Positions 35,632 through 43,577 of a stretch of 64,000 nt of DNA are shown here, in pieces. A program made the translations under genes and the position numbers. Numbering within the stretch: the stretch's first letter is position 1; every line of letters begins with the position of its first letter. Below the pieces are notes generated by a model. The model did not search any database. It was not told the origin of the DNA and was given only the letters and a program-made list of their open reading frames with translations. Origin of the DNA: Aedoeadaptatus ivorii (GTDB taxonomy: Bacteria > Bacillota > Clostridia > Tissierellales > Peptoniphilaceae); assembly GCF_030815095.1 (NCBI RefSeq), contig NZ_JAUSWF010000004.1:1-64000 (forward strand). The letters are read 5' to 3'.

Positions 35632-36320
35632 GGCGCAACCGCCCCGCGTCGAAAGATCTCTTTCCCTATATAAAGTCCGCAAAGAAGCCGATGCAGAAAC
35701 GCACGACCACCCCCATTGTCATTCTGAGCGAGGAATTTTAATTCCGAGTCGAAGAATCTCTTTCCCTAGAAAAAATGAACGGAGAGGCCGGTGCCGATAC
35801 GCATGACACGCCCCTTCTTTTGCCTCAAACACTAAGACACGCAATAGGCACCATGCAACCCGTCGACCCGCAATAGCAAGCTCGAGATCCGTTCGACTCG
35901 AAGCACAGCTTCTCGCTCAGGATGACAAGTAAAAATTAGCAATAGCAGTGTGGGCAGCATGCCTCGGCGCGACTCTCCCCCACCTGTCATCTTGAGCAAG
36001 GGGCGAAGCCCCGCGTCGAAAGATCTCTTTCCCTACATATTGCCCCAAGCAACACATCACGCAGTAGGCACCATACAACCCGTCGACCCGCAATAGCTTA
36101 CGGAGATCCATTCATGACCTAACAGAAATCTTCGATTTCGTCGTAGGTCAGAAGCCGCGCAGTCCAAATCTTCGATTTGGCTAACGTAGCGGCCCGGCTC
36201 GAAGCATAGCTTCTCGCTCAGGATGACAAGGAAGAATTTCTCAATAGCCCTTGCCGGAACGCGTGACCTCCCCCTCTTGTCATTCCGAGTCGAAGCATCT
36301 CTTTCCCTGGAGATGACAAT
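35632..36320. repeat. Dispersed composite palindromic repeat, cluster 2
   Basis: Nearly 700 bases without genes consist of alternating direct and inverted modules of the family seen at 253-585. Direct type: GTCATTCTGAGC...CGAAGATCTCTTTCCCT...GCCGATGCAGAAACGC. Inverted type: CACGCAATAGGCACC...GTCGACCCGCAATAGC...AGATCCGTTCGACTCGAAGC...GCTCAGGATGAC. There are at least three direct and two inverted modules. Small tetraloop-like hairpins (GAAATCTTCGATTTC at 36125, CCAAATCTTCGATTTGG at 36164) are embedded. Confidence 0.85.
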
Positions 36321-36328
36321 GTACCCCC

Positions 36329-37561
36329 CTATATCCCATGGCTCCACGGCATAAATTCACTTTCGGCATGGGTGCTCAGTGCCATGCAGGAGGCGCCGCA
36401 ATAGCCCACGGCGTCTTTCCCCCAGCGGGCGCGGATGCTATGGAGGGCGCGATCGAGATTTTCCTCGTTCCGCCGTAGTTCCCAGCAGGAAAAGAAGTCG
36501 GTCTGCAGGGCCTCGGTCTCGGGCGAAAGGTCGATGGCGCGCAGGGTAAGGGCGCGCACGGGCTTGTCCCATTCGTATTTTTTCTGAAAGAGGGCGTAGG
36601 CGCCGTCGGAAAGGAGCGCCGCCGCTTGCCCGGGGTAGGGAAGCGGCCCCTGAAAGCTGCGGCTTAAAAGGGCGTTGTCGCGTACGTGCACTTCCACGCT
36701 TCGGGCGCGGAGTCCGTATTCCCGCAGGCGGCGGGAGACGCTCGTGGAAAGGATCTGAAAGATGCGCCGCACTTCCACCGGCCGCACAAGATCCGCCGGT
36801 AGGGTGCTCCCCTTTCCCACACTTTTTACGGGCACGCGCGCATCCCGATCCGCCACCGCCGCATCCTCGAGGCCCGATGCCTTTTTCCAGAGGGCGACGC
36901 CGACGATGCCCAGGCGCTTTTGGAGAATATGGGGCGAGGTGTCGGCGAGATCGCCCAGGGTAAAGATGCCGATGCGGTTTAATTTCTCTTTGGTCTTTCT
37001 GCCGATCCCGATCATGGCATCGACCGCGAGCGGCCGCACGGTAAGGGGATAGTTGATGCGGCTGATGACGGTGACGGCGTCGGGCTTTTTGAGATCGCTC
37101 CCGAGTTTGGCGAAGGTCTTGGTAAAGCTCACCCCCACCGATACGGTGATCCCCATTTCGCGCTTGATGCGCTTTCGAATGGTGTGGGCGATCTCTTCGC
37201 CCGTGCCGAAAAGATGCTGAGATCCGGTGACGTCGAGCCAGCACTCGTCGAGACCGAAGGGCTCCACCTGATTGGTGTAGTCGTAGTAGATCGCCCGCGC
37301 CTTTCGGGAGGCGTCGAGATACCATTCGTAGTGGGGCGCTACGACGATTAGATTGGGGCACTTCTGCCGCGCCTGCCACAGCGCCTCGCCGGTCTTTACG
37401 CCGAATGCCTTCGCCTCCTGGGATTTGGCGAGGACGATGCCCTGGCGCTGTGCCTCGCTCCCGCCCACGACGATGGGCTTGCCTTTCAGCGAGGGGTCGT
37501 GCATGGCTTCGATCGAGGCGTAGCAGTTATTCATATCCGAATGAAGAATGACGCGTTCCAT
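36329..37561 (-). CDS. dinB: Y-family DNA polymerase (Pol IV-like)
   Basis: The 410-residue lesion-bypass polymerase shows HSDMNNCYASIEA with the first catalytic Asp, the fingers LAKSQEAKAFGVKTGEAL, palm GLDECWLDVTGS with catalytic Asp-Glu, thumb helix-hairpin-helix (AMIGIGRKTKEKLNRIGIFTLGDL) and a little-finger domain after about 240. The C-terminal 25 residues lack a clear clamp-binding motif. It lies divergent from an Xre/ImmA pair with shared upstream repeats, suggesting DNA-damage-responsive control not by LexA. Confidence 0.92.
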   Translation of the reverse strand: MERVILHSDMNNCYASIEAMHDPSLKGKPIVVGGSEAQRQGIVLAKSQEAKAFGVKTGEALWQARQKCPNLIVVAPHYEWYLDASRKARAIYYDYTNQVEPFGLDECWLDVTGSQHLFGTGEEIAHTIRKRIKREMGITVSVGVSFTKTFAKLGSDLKKPDAVTVISRINYPLTVRPLAVDAMIGIGRKTKEKLNRIGIFTLGDLADTSPHILQKRLGIVGVALWKKASGLEDAAVADRDARVPVKSVGKGSTLPADLVRPVEVRRIFQILSTSVSRRLREYGLRARSVEVHVRDNALLSRSFQGPLPYPGQAAALLSDGAYALFQKKYEWDKPVRALTLRAIDLSPETEALQTDFFSCWELRRNEENLDRALHSIRARWGKDAVGYCGASCMALSTHAESEFMPWSHGI

Positions 37562-37574
37562 AACCCTTCCTTTC

Positions 37575-37692
37575 TTGACAAAATGCGCAATCAGCGGTAC
37601 GATTTACGCACCTGAGTTTCGTGTTACTCTTATAATACGCAATCTAATTTCCTGTTTCAAGGATTTTATACAGAAATACGCAATTTAATTTC
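37575..37692. promoter_or_regulatory. Divergent dinB / xre control region with direct-repeat operators
   Basis: Two copies of TACGCAAT(C/T)TAATTTC lie at 37636-37651 and 37677-37692, 41 bases apart, on the same strand. A plus-strand promoter TTGACA (37575-37580) and TACGAT (37598-37603), 17-base spacer, drives xre. A minus-strand promoter TTGAAA (37655-37660) and TATTAT (37632-37637), 17-base spacer, drives dinB; the first operator covers its -10. A partial copy, TGCGCAAT, lies in the xre promoter spacer. Confidence 0.7.
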
Positions 37693-37707
37693 ATAAGGGA
37701 GGGATCT

Positions 37708-38124
37708 ATGATCTTCGGAGAAAAATTAAAGGCCCTGCGGGCGGAACGAAATATGACCCAAAAGGAGTTGGCGAAGGCGCTGGGGGTGTCTTTGCGCACG
37801 GTGTCGAATTACGAAACCGGCGGATTGCGCCCGCGCTATGCGTCGGTCTACGACGATTTGGCGCGGATTTTCGAGGTGCCGAAGAATTATCTCCTCACCG
37901 ACGAGGACGCCTTTGTGTTGGAGGCGCGCTCTCGCCACGGAAATAAGGGCGCCCGGGAGGCGCAGGAGCTGGTAGAAGGGGTGGTGGGGCTCTTTGCTGG
38001 GGGCCGTCTCGACGAAGCGGACAAGCAGGCGGTGTTCGAGACGATCCAAGAGGCGTATTTTCGGGCAAAGCTCGAAAACAAAAAATACACCCCGAAGGCC
38101 TATCGAAAGGACGACGAGGTGTAA
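37708..38124 (+). CDS. Xre-family repressor paired with ImmA-type protease
   Basis: The 138-residue protein has an N-terminal helix-turn-helix (EKLKALRAERNMTQKELAKALGVSLRTVSNYETGGLRPRY), a short middle and a helical C-terminal part (AQELVEGVVGLFAGGRLDEADKQAVFETIQEAYF) likely for dimerisation. GGGAGGG ribosome site. One base separates its stop from the ImmA-like start. The layout matches ImmR/ImmA and DdrO/IrrE pairs, in which a metalloprotease cleaves the repressor. Likely targets are its own promoter and dinB. Confidence 0.85.
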   Translation: MIFGEKLKALRAERNMTQKELAKALGVSLRTVSNYETGGLRPRYASVYDDLARIFEVPKNYLLTDEDAFVLEARSRHGNKGAREAQELVEGVVGLFAGGRLDEADKQAVFETIQEAYFRAKLENKKYTPKAYRKDDEV

Positions 38125-38125
38125 T

Positions 38126-38677
38126 ATGTCGATGTATAGACGCCTCTACGAGGATGCGACGGCGCTTCGGGCGCGCTACGGCGCCGATCCCCGCAGAATT
38201 CTCGAGGAACGGGGCGTAACGCTTCTTCCGATGCGCACCTCGACGAAGGTCTTGGGTATGTATAAGGTGATTCTTCGAAATGCTTTCGTATTTTACAACG
38301 ACGCCGTGGACGAATCGATCCTGCGCATGGTCTTCGCCCACGAGTTGGGCCACCACTTGTACCACCGGGACTACGCCGCCCGGGCGGAACTGGTCGAGTA
38401 CACGCTCTTTCACCTCACCGGCGAGATGGAGCTCGAGGCGAATATTTTTTCCGCCCATCTGCTCCTCGAAGACGAGAAGGTCTACGAGATGGCGAAGCGC
38501 GGCTATTCCTACGGGGATATGGCGCGCGCCTGTTTTGTCGACGTGAATCTGATGATCTTTAAGCTGAACGAAATGCAGCGCATGGGCTACGATCTGCCCT
38601 TCGACGAAATCGCCGACGCGGGGTTTTTTTCGAAGATCGACGGGCGGGATGCGCAAAACGCCCGGACGGATATATAG
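38126..38677 (+). CDS. ImmA/IrrE-family metallopeptidase
   Basis: The 183-residue protein contains the zinc-protease motif AHELGHHLYH and a downstream Glu-rich helix (GEMELEANIFSAHLLL) that supplies the third ligand, the standard COG2856 arrangement. A larger frame extends upstream, but the ATG at 38126 directly after the repressor stop and the motif position favour the shorter protein. Presumed substrate is the upstream Xre repressor. Confidence 0.88.
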   Translation: MSMYRRLYEDATALRARYGADPRRILEERGVTLLPMRTSTKVLGMYKVILRNAFVFYNDAVDESILRMVFAHELGHHLYHRDYAARAELVEYTLFHLTGEMELEANIFSAHLLLEDEKVYEMAKRGYSYGDMARACFVDVNLMIFKLNEMQRMGYDLPFDEIADAGFFSKIDGRDAQNARTDI

Positions 38678-38705
38678 GCGCAACGAACAAGAAAGCGAGG
38701 CAATG

Positions 38706-40811
38706 ATGGAACGAATTTTACGCAATTCTCTGGTGGCGGCGATCCTCCTCTGCGTGCTCTGTTTGCCGCAGGCAGCGCAGGCGGCTTCTGTCACCGAAAA
38801 GGGGCGCGCCGAGGTCTCTCCCGGTGTCACGCGCCTGGAGATGGAGGCGAAGGTGGGCGGACGCCGCCATATCGTCGACGTGCTGCGGGTGGATCTCGCC
38901 AATCCCTATGCGGATCTCGAGGTGCTCACCGGCCCCGGCGGCTATACCCGGCGCGACAGTGTATCCGGCATGGCGGATCGGTCGGACGCTTACGGCGCCA
39001 TCAACGGCGACTTCTTCAATATGTCGAAGCAGGGCGCGCCCTTCGGCCCCTCGGTGATCGGCGGTAAGCTGCAGTCCTCGCCGCTGGAATCGATCGGCCT
39101 GTTCGGCTTCGGCGTGGACGCGAACCGCAAGGGGCATATCGAATCCTTTACCTTCTCGGGCGGGGCCTATGCCGAAGACGGGGCGAGCTATCCCATTAGC
39201 GGCCTGAACAAGACCGACTATATCATCAACCACACGCAGGTGCCGTCGCACAAGGACAGCATTCAGCTCTACAACGACTTTTGGACCTCGGTTTCTCGCG
39301 GACTGGCGGGAAGCGGCGAGGTAATGGTGTCCGAAGATTTTGTGGTAGAGAAGATTTCGCTGGATCGCCCCCTTGCCATGGCGGTGCCCAAGGGCAAATA
39401 CATACTGCAGGTAAACGGTAGGGCCAAGGAATTTGTCCGCAAGCACGTGCGCACGGGTCGCCGCCTCAAGCTGGATTACCGCCTGTCGCCGGATCGCAAC
39501 TGGCGCTTTTTGATCGGCGGCCACGCCATGCTCGTAAAAAACGGCACGCCTTTGGTCTACACCTTAGATGCCGCCGCCATCGACGGGCGCCGCGCCCGCA
39601 GTGCGGCGGGGATCTCAGCCGACGGAAAGACCGTCTGGCTCTTTGCCACCGAAGGCCGAAGCGCCAAGACGCCGGGCATGCGCCTGGCGGAATGGGCGGC
39701 CACCGCGGCGGCATTGGGCTGTGATCGGGCGATCAATCTCGACGGCGGCGGTTCCACCACCATGGTGGCGCGGGGCCACGGCGACTTTCAAAATACCGTG
39801 ATCGCCCGGCCGGAAAAGGGCGACGCACAGAGAAAGATCACCAATGCAATCGGCGTCATGAACCGCGCCCCCGCCGGTCCTCTGGCGGGCGCCGAGATCT
39901 CGGGTCCGCGCCATGTGGTGCGGGGCGAGGTGGCGACCTACGGCCTCGCCAAGGCGTGGGACAGCTACTTCCACCCCGTCGACCCGAACCATGTGGGCTA
40001 TAGCCTCACCGATACCGCCTTTGGCCCCGGTGCCTGGGTATACAGCCGCTTCCTCTCGCCCCAAGAAGGCAATACGGAGGTCGTACTCACCACCGAATCG
40101 GGCGTAGAAGCGCGCCTCGCGGTAGACGTACAGAGTCCCCATGCCCTCGCCGGATTTACGGCGAAACACGAACGACGCGGCGACCGGCTCGTCGTCTTCC
40201 CCGCCGGCAAGACCAAGGCGGGACGGCAGATCGCCCTGGATCCCGCACAGATCGAGTGGACGGCGGAAAATATCGACGTAACTGTAGACACGGATTCCTG
40301 GAAGCTGCCCGGCGCCGGCGTACAGCCCCCCGCCGCCGTATTCGACGTATCGGATCTGGCGGGCCGCGCCTACGGCGCCGTAACGGCCACCTTCGGCAAA
40401 CACAGGGCGCAGGTGCTCCTCGAAAGCCCCGGCTACCGCAAGGTGAAGATGGTACCCGGCAAGAATCGCTACATCGTAGACGGCGAGGCGAAGACGATGG
40501 ATGCCGTGCCCGTCATTAAGCACGACCGCACCATGGTGCCCCTGCGCTTTGTGATGGAATCCTTTGGCGCAGAGGTCGATTGGAACCAAGAAAGCCGCAT
40601 CGCGACGGTCTTTTACAAGGGACGCCGCATCACGCTTCCCACCGACGGTACGGCACCCGCCATCGACGGCAATCCCGTCACCTGGGATGTGGGCGCCTAT
40701 ATCGCCACCGACCGCACCATGATTCCCCTGCGCTTTGTGACCGAAGGGCTGGGCATGGAAGTCTACTACGATCCCGTAGAACGCTCGGTCTCGATTTACG
40801 ACCGCCCGTAA
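38706..40811 (+). CDS. Exported phosphodiester-glycosidase-like protein with C-terminal stalk domains
   Basis: About 701 residues. A signal peptide (RNSLVAAILLCVLCLPQAAQA) is followed by a NAGPA-type phosphodiester glycosidase domain (about 50-390): AINGDFFNMSKQGAPFG, LIGGHAML, and DRAINLDGGGSTTMVARG. The end (about 570-700) holds two amine-oxidase-N-like units, each with DRTM(V/I)PLRFV...E.D/YYDP, which in other bacteria act as wall-associated stalk modules. GAGG five bases before the second of two adjacent ATGs makes 38706 slightly better than 38703. It likely trims phosphodiester-linked sugars of envelope polymers; the substrate is unknown. Confidence 0.85.
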   Translation: MERILRNSLVAAILLCVLCLPQAAQAASVTEKGRAEVSPGVTRLEMEAKVGGRRHIVDVLRVDLANPYADLEVLTGPGGYTRRDSVSGMADRSDAYGAINGDFFNMSKQGAPFGPSVIGGKLQSSPLESIGLFGFGVDANRKGHIESFTFSGGAYAEDGASYPISGLNKTDYIINHTQVPSHKDSIQLYNDFWTSVSRGLAGSGEVMVSEDFVVEKISLDRPLAMAVPKGKYILQVNGRAKEFVRKHVRTGRRLKLDYRLSPDRNWRFLIGGHAMLVKNGTPLVYTLDAAAIDGRRARSAAGISADGKTVWLFATEGRSAKTPGMRLAEWAATAAALGCDRAINLDGGGSTTMVARGHGDFQNTVIARPEKGDAQRKITNAIGVMNRAPAGPLAGAEISGPRHVVRGEVATYGLAKAWDSYFHPVDPNHVGYSLTDTAFGPGAWVYSRFLSPQEGNTEVVLTTESGVEARLAVDVQSPHALAGFTAKHERRGDRLVVFPAGKTKAGRQIALDPAQIEWTAENIDVTVDTDSWKLPGAGVQPPAAVFDVSDLAGRAYGAVTATFGKHRAQVLLESPGYRKVKMVPGKNRYIVDGEAKTMDAVPVIKHDRTMVPLRFVMESFGAEVDWNQESRIATVFYKGRRITLPTDGTAPAIDGNPVTWDVGAYIATDRTMIPLRFVTEGLGMEVYYDPVERSVSIYDRP

Positions 40812-40822
40812 AAGAAGACACG

Positions 40823-40850
40823 AAAAAACTCGGCTTGCGCCGAGTTTTTT
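40823..40850. terminator. Bidirectional terminator
   Basis: AAAAAACTCGGC-TTGC-GCCGAGTTTTTT between two converging genes. Confidence 0.93.
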
Positions 40851-41559
40851 ATTGCCTCTCGAAAGTCATAAGGAGCGCTTCCAAGGGAGTTTGTATTTCA
40901 CGAGGCAATGCTGCACTTCGTCTGTACTCATAGTATTTTCCGTGTTTGTAGTCCAACAAAAAGCCTTCCGTCGACCGGATTTCGGGGGCGTCTGCGATTA
41001 CAATCTCGCCGCCATAGCGACCGTCGATATAGATGTCGATGCCGCCCTTCCCCTTGCGAAATTGGATCCGCTCGATCAAAGATCGTTCGCCGAAGAGCGA
41101 AAAGCGAAATCCGCGGTGGTAGTAGTTGTGTTTGACGGGCGTCTTCGTCTCTTCGACGAGAATCACCCGCGCATCCGGATCCCACTCTACCCGATCGCCA
41201 AAGATCTCGGCGATCGCCCGCACCGGCAGATACACCTTACCCGCTTCGATGCGGGCGCCGACCTTACGGTCCAGAAGCACACCGTTTACGCTGCCCCCCG
41301 TACCCGATGTGGGCAGGCTGATCATGGTGTCCTTTCCGGTAAGTACCACACGGCCTTCCTCCATCCGCAACTTGGCGGAGTAGGCCTTTTCGATCACATG
41401 GCTCGCCACATAGCCGATGTCGTCGCGCAGGAGGATATTTTCCTCCCCACGGTAGGGCACCCGGTGCATATAGCCCGAGACCGCGCCGTTCGCATCGGCG
41501 GCATGGACCTTGCCCGCGAGGGCAAACAGAAGGAGCAGGACCAGTACTATTCTCTTCAT
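40849..41559 (-). CDS. Exported protein with amine-oxidase-N-like (stalk) domain
   Basis: About 236 residues: signal peptide MKRIVLVLLLLFALAGKVHA, then a stalk-type domain (LLRDDIGYVASHVIEKAYSAK ... VYLPVRAIAEIFGDRVEWDPDARVILV) and a C-terminal region with HNYYHRGFRFSLFGERSLIERI that I do not recognise. A longer frame exists, but GAGGAGG before the ATG at 41559 and the signal peptide fix the start. It faces the glycosidase gene and shares its terminator; both carry the same kind of module. Confidence 0.75.
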   Translation of the reverse strand: MKRIVLVLLLLFALAGKVHAADANGAVSGYMHRVPYRGEENILLRDDIGYVASHVIEKAYSAKLRMEEGRVVLTGKDTMISLPTSGTGGSVNGVLLDRKVGARIEAGKVYLPVRAIAEIFGDRVEWDPDARVILVEETKTPVKHNYYHRGFRFSLFGERSLIERIQFRKGKGGIDIYIDGRYGGEIVIADAPEIRSTEGFLLDYKHGKYYEYRRSAALPREIQTPLEALLMTFERQ

Positions 41560-41757
41560 ACCATTCCTCCTCAAATGTATTTTACCAAAGCCGCTGCAAA
41601 AGGTGATGACATAGCGGTAACAATCCGAAAGCATTTTGATGACAGGATATACAAAACGGTTATATTTGCCACAAGAAGCCATTTGTGCCGCAAAACGCCG
41701 CGTCACGCTACTCGGCTACCATGCAATCACAGAATGCCCCGTGCCTCGCGCCCATCC
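41560..41757. other. Intergenic region upstream of the stalk-domain gene
   Basis: About 200 bases with no supported gene; it presumably contains the promoter for the leftward stalk-protein gene. Confidence 0.45.
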
Positions 41758-41834
41758 AAAAAGCCCGCGACATATGTCGCGGGCTTTTTGATCTCTACAA
41801 ATCGACACAAAAAAAGAGGCCGCAGCCTCTTTTT
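41758..41834. terminator. Two tandem hairpins downstream of gdhA
   Basis: A perfect 32-base palindrome AAAAAGCCCGCGACAT/ATGTCGCGGGCTTTTT (41758-41789) and a second stem AAAAAGAGGC-CGCA-GCCTCTTTTT (about 41810-41833). The second is the immediate gdhA terminator; the first is a back-up or serves as a cruciform. Confidence 0.85.
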
Positions 41835-41845
41835 TTGTTTTCGAC

Positions 41846-43192
41846 TTAGATTACACCTTGTGCCATCATAGCGTCTGCCAAGCGAACGAATCCGGCGATG
41901 TTGGCACCTGCAACGAGGTTGTAGCCCAAACCGTATTCTTCGGCAGCGTCTACGGACATTTGATAGATGTTGTCGATGATTTGTTTCAGTTGTTTGTCGA
42001 CTTCTTCTGCTTGCCAGCTCAGACGTAAGCTGTTTTGGCTCATTTCCAATGCGGAACCGGCAACGCCGCCTGCGTTAACAGCCTTGGAAGGAGCGACGAC
42101 CTTGACGTTTTCCATCAGGTAGTTCAAAGCTTCGTTGGTGGTAGGCATGTTTGCTACTTCGATGTAGTATTCCAATCCCTTTTCTACCATGGCTTTGGCT
42201 TCTTCGATAGTGATTTCGTTTTGGTAAGCAGCCGGCATAGCGATGTCGTATTCTGCGTTGATCCAGGGTTTTTCTCCCGGGAAGAATTCTACGCCGAATT
42301 TGTCTGCGTAATCTTGTACCTTGTCGCGACCGGAAGCACGCATTTCGAGCATGTATTCCACTTTTTCTTCGGTGCTGATTCCGTCGGGATCGTAGATGTA
42401 TCCGTCGGGACCTGCGAGGGTTACGACCTTACCGCCGAGTTGTTGTACCTTCTTGCAGAGACCCCAAGCGACGTTACCGAAACCGGAGATAGCGATCTTC
42501 TTGTCCTTGATGTCTTCGCCGAAGTGGTCGAGTACGTTCAAGAGGTAGTAAACGGCACCGTAACCGGTTGCTTCGGGACGAACGCGGGATCCACCGTAGG
42601 AGAAGCCCTTACCGGTGAATACGCCGTTTTCGAATTTACCTCTGAGGCGACGGTATTGACCGTACATAAAGCCTACTTCTCTTGCGCCTACGCCCATGTC
42701 CCCTGCCGGAACGTCGGTGTCGGGACCGATGTAGCGATAGAGTGCGGAGATAAAGCTTTGGCAGAAACGCATGATTTCGTCGTCGCTCTTTCCGCGGGGG
42801 TCGAAGTCACTGCCGCCCTTGCCGCCGCCGATGGGCAGACCGGTCATGGAGTTCTTGAAGCATTGTTCAAAACCGAGGAATTTAACGACGGATTGGTTTA
42901 CGGTCGGGTGGAAGCGGATACCGCCCTTGTACGGCCCAAGTGCGCCGTTAAATTGTACGCGGTAGCCGATGTTGGTGTGGTATTGGCCTTCATCATCTTG
43001 CCATACCACGCGGAAGCTGAACATACGGTCCGGTTCAACCATGCGTCCGAGAAGGTCGACCTTTTCGTATTCAGGGTGTTGGTCGATAACCGGTTTCAAA
43101 GAACCGAGTACTTCTTCGACGGTTTGTACGAATTCCGGTTCGCTACCGTGTCTTTCTTTTACTCTTTCGATTACACTATCGAGATAGCTCAT
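41846..43192 (-). CDS. gdhA: Glutamate dehydrogenase, NADP-type hexameric
   Basis: The 448-residue enzyme interconverts glutamate and 2-oxoglutarate plus ammonium. GYRVQFNGALGPYKGGIRFHP, the active site PIGGGKGGSDFDP with catalytic Lys, DVPAGDMGVG and the Rossmann ISGFGNVAWG are all present. Length matches the hexameric class. GGAGGAATATGC precedes the ATG. Codon use is biased and A/T-ending relative to neighbours, as expected for a highly expressed gene. In amino-acid fermenters it is often the main entry to the hydroxyglutarate route; that pathway is not in the window. Confidence 0.97.
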   Translation of the reverse strand: MSYLDSVIERVKERHGSEPEFVQTVEEVLGSLKPVIDQHPEYEKVDLLGRMVEPDRMFSFRVVWQDDEGQYHTNIGYRVQFNGALGPYKGGIRFHPTVNQSVVKFLGFEQCFKNSMTGLPIGGGKGGSDFDPRGKSDDEIMRFCQSFISALYRYIGPDTDVPAGDMGVGAREVGFMYGQYRRLRGKFENGVFTGKGFSYGGSRVRPEATGYGAVYYLLNVLDHFGEDIKDKKIAISGFGNVAWGLCKKVQQLGGKVVTLAGPDGYIYDPDGISTEEKVEYMLEMRASGRDKVQDYADKFGVEFFPGEKPWINAEYDIAMPAAYQNEITIEEAKAMVEKGLEYYIEVANMPTTNEALNYLMENVKVVAPSKAVNAGGVAGSALEMSQNSLRLSWQAEEVDKQLKQIIDNIYQMSVDAAEEYGLGYNLVAGANIAGFVRLADAMMAQGVI

Positions 43193-43482
43193 GCATATTC
43201 CTCCTTAAAGAAAATAAGTAGACTCTAAAAGTCTTCGTAAGCGGAGCAAAGGATTTCCTGCGAGCGAAAAATTATAGGGCAGCCAAAACTGCATAATTTT
43301 TGCCGGCATCCTCTTCCCCGGCGAATCCATCATAACACAAAGGAAATGATATTTCCATGAAGATTTTCTTTTTTCCTACCCATCTTATACGGCTGAATTT
43401 CGGTGTTTGAGGGGCGCATCGGCGTTTTGCGTTAAAATGCACCGTTTTCCCGCCCCTGCGTTTTCATTCTTTGCGTCCATAC
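43193..43482. other. gdhA leader and promoter region
   Basis: A minus-strand extended -10-like TGTTATGAT lies about 140 bases above the start, and the leader can form a weak hairpin around 43240-43270. No open frame is supported. Confidence 0.4.
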
Positions 43483-43512
43483 AAAAAGACGCTGAAAAAA
43501 AGCGTCTTTTTG
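43483..43512 (-). terminator. Terminator downstream of the ABC permease gene
   Basis: AAAAAGACGCT-GAAAAAA-AGCGTCTTTTT, 66 bases past the permease stop. Confidence 0.85.
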
Positions 43513-43577
43513 TCCGATAAAGCGGGGAATTCTATGCATTTTTTCAAAATTCGTGAAAGCCTTTCGATCCACTTTTC

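Noticed and set aside
35632..36320. Repeat cluster as a CRISPR array
   Set aside because: Units occur in both orientations with irregular length and no regular spacers; no cas genes are in the window.
42035..43228. 397-codon open frame antisense to gdhA
   Set aside because: gdhA on the other strand has complete motifs and a ribosome site; the antisense frame follows from its biased codon use and has no family features.
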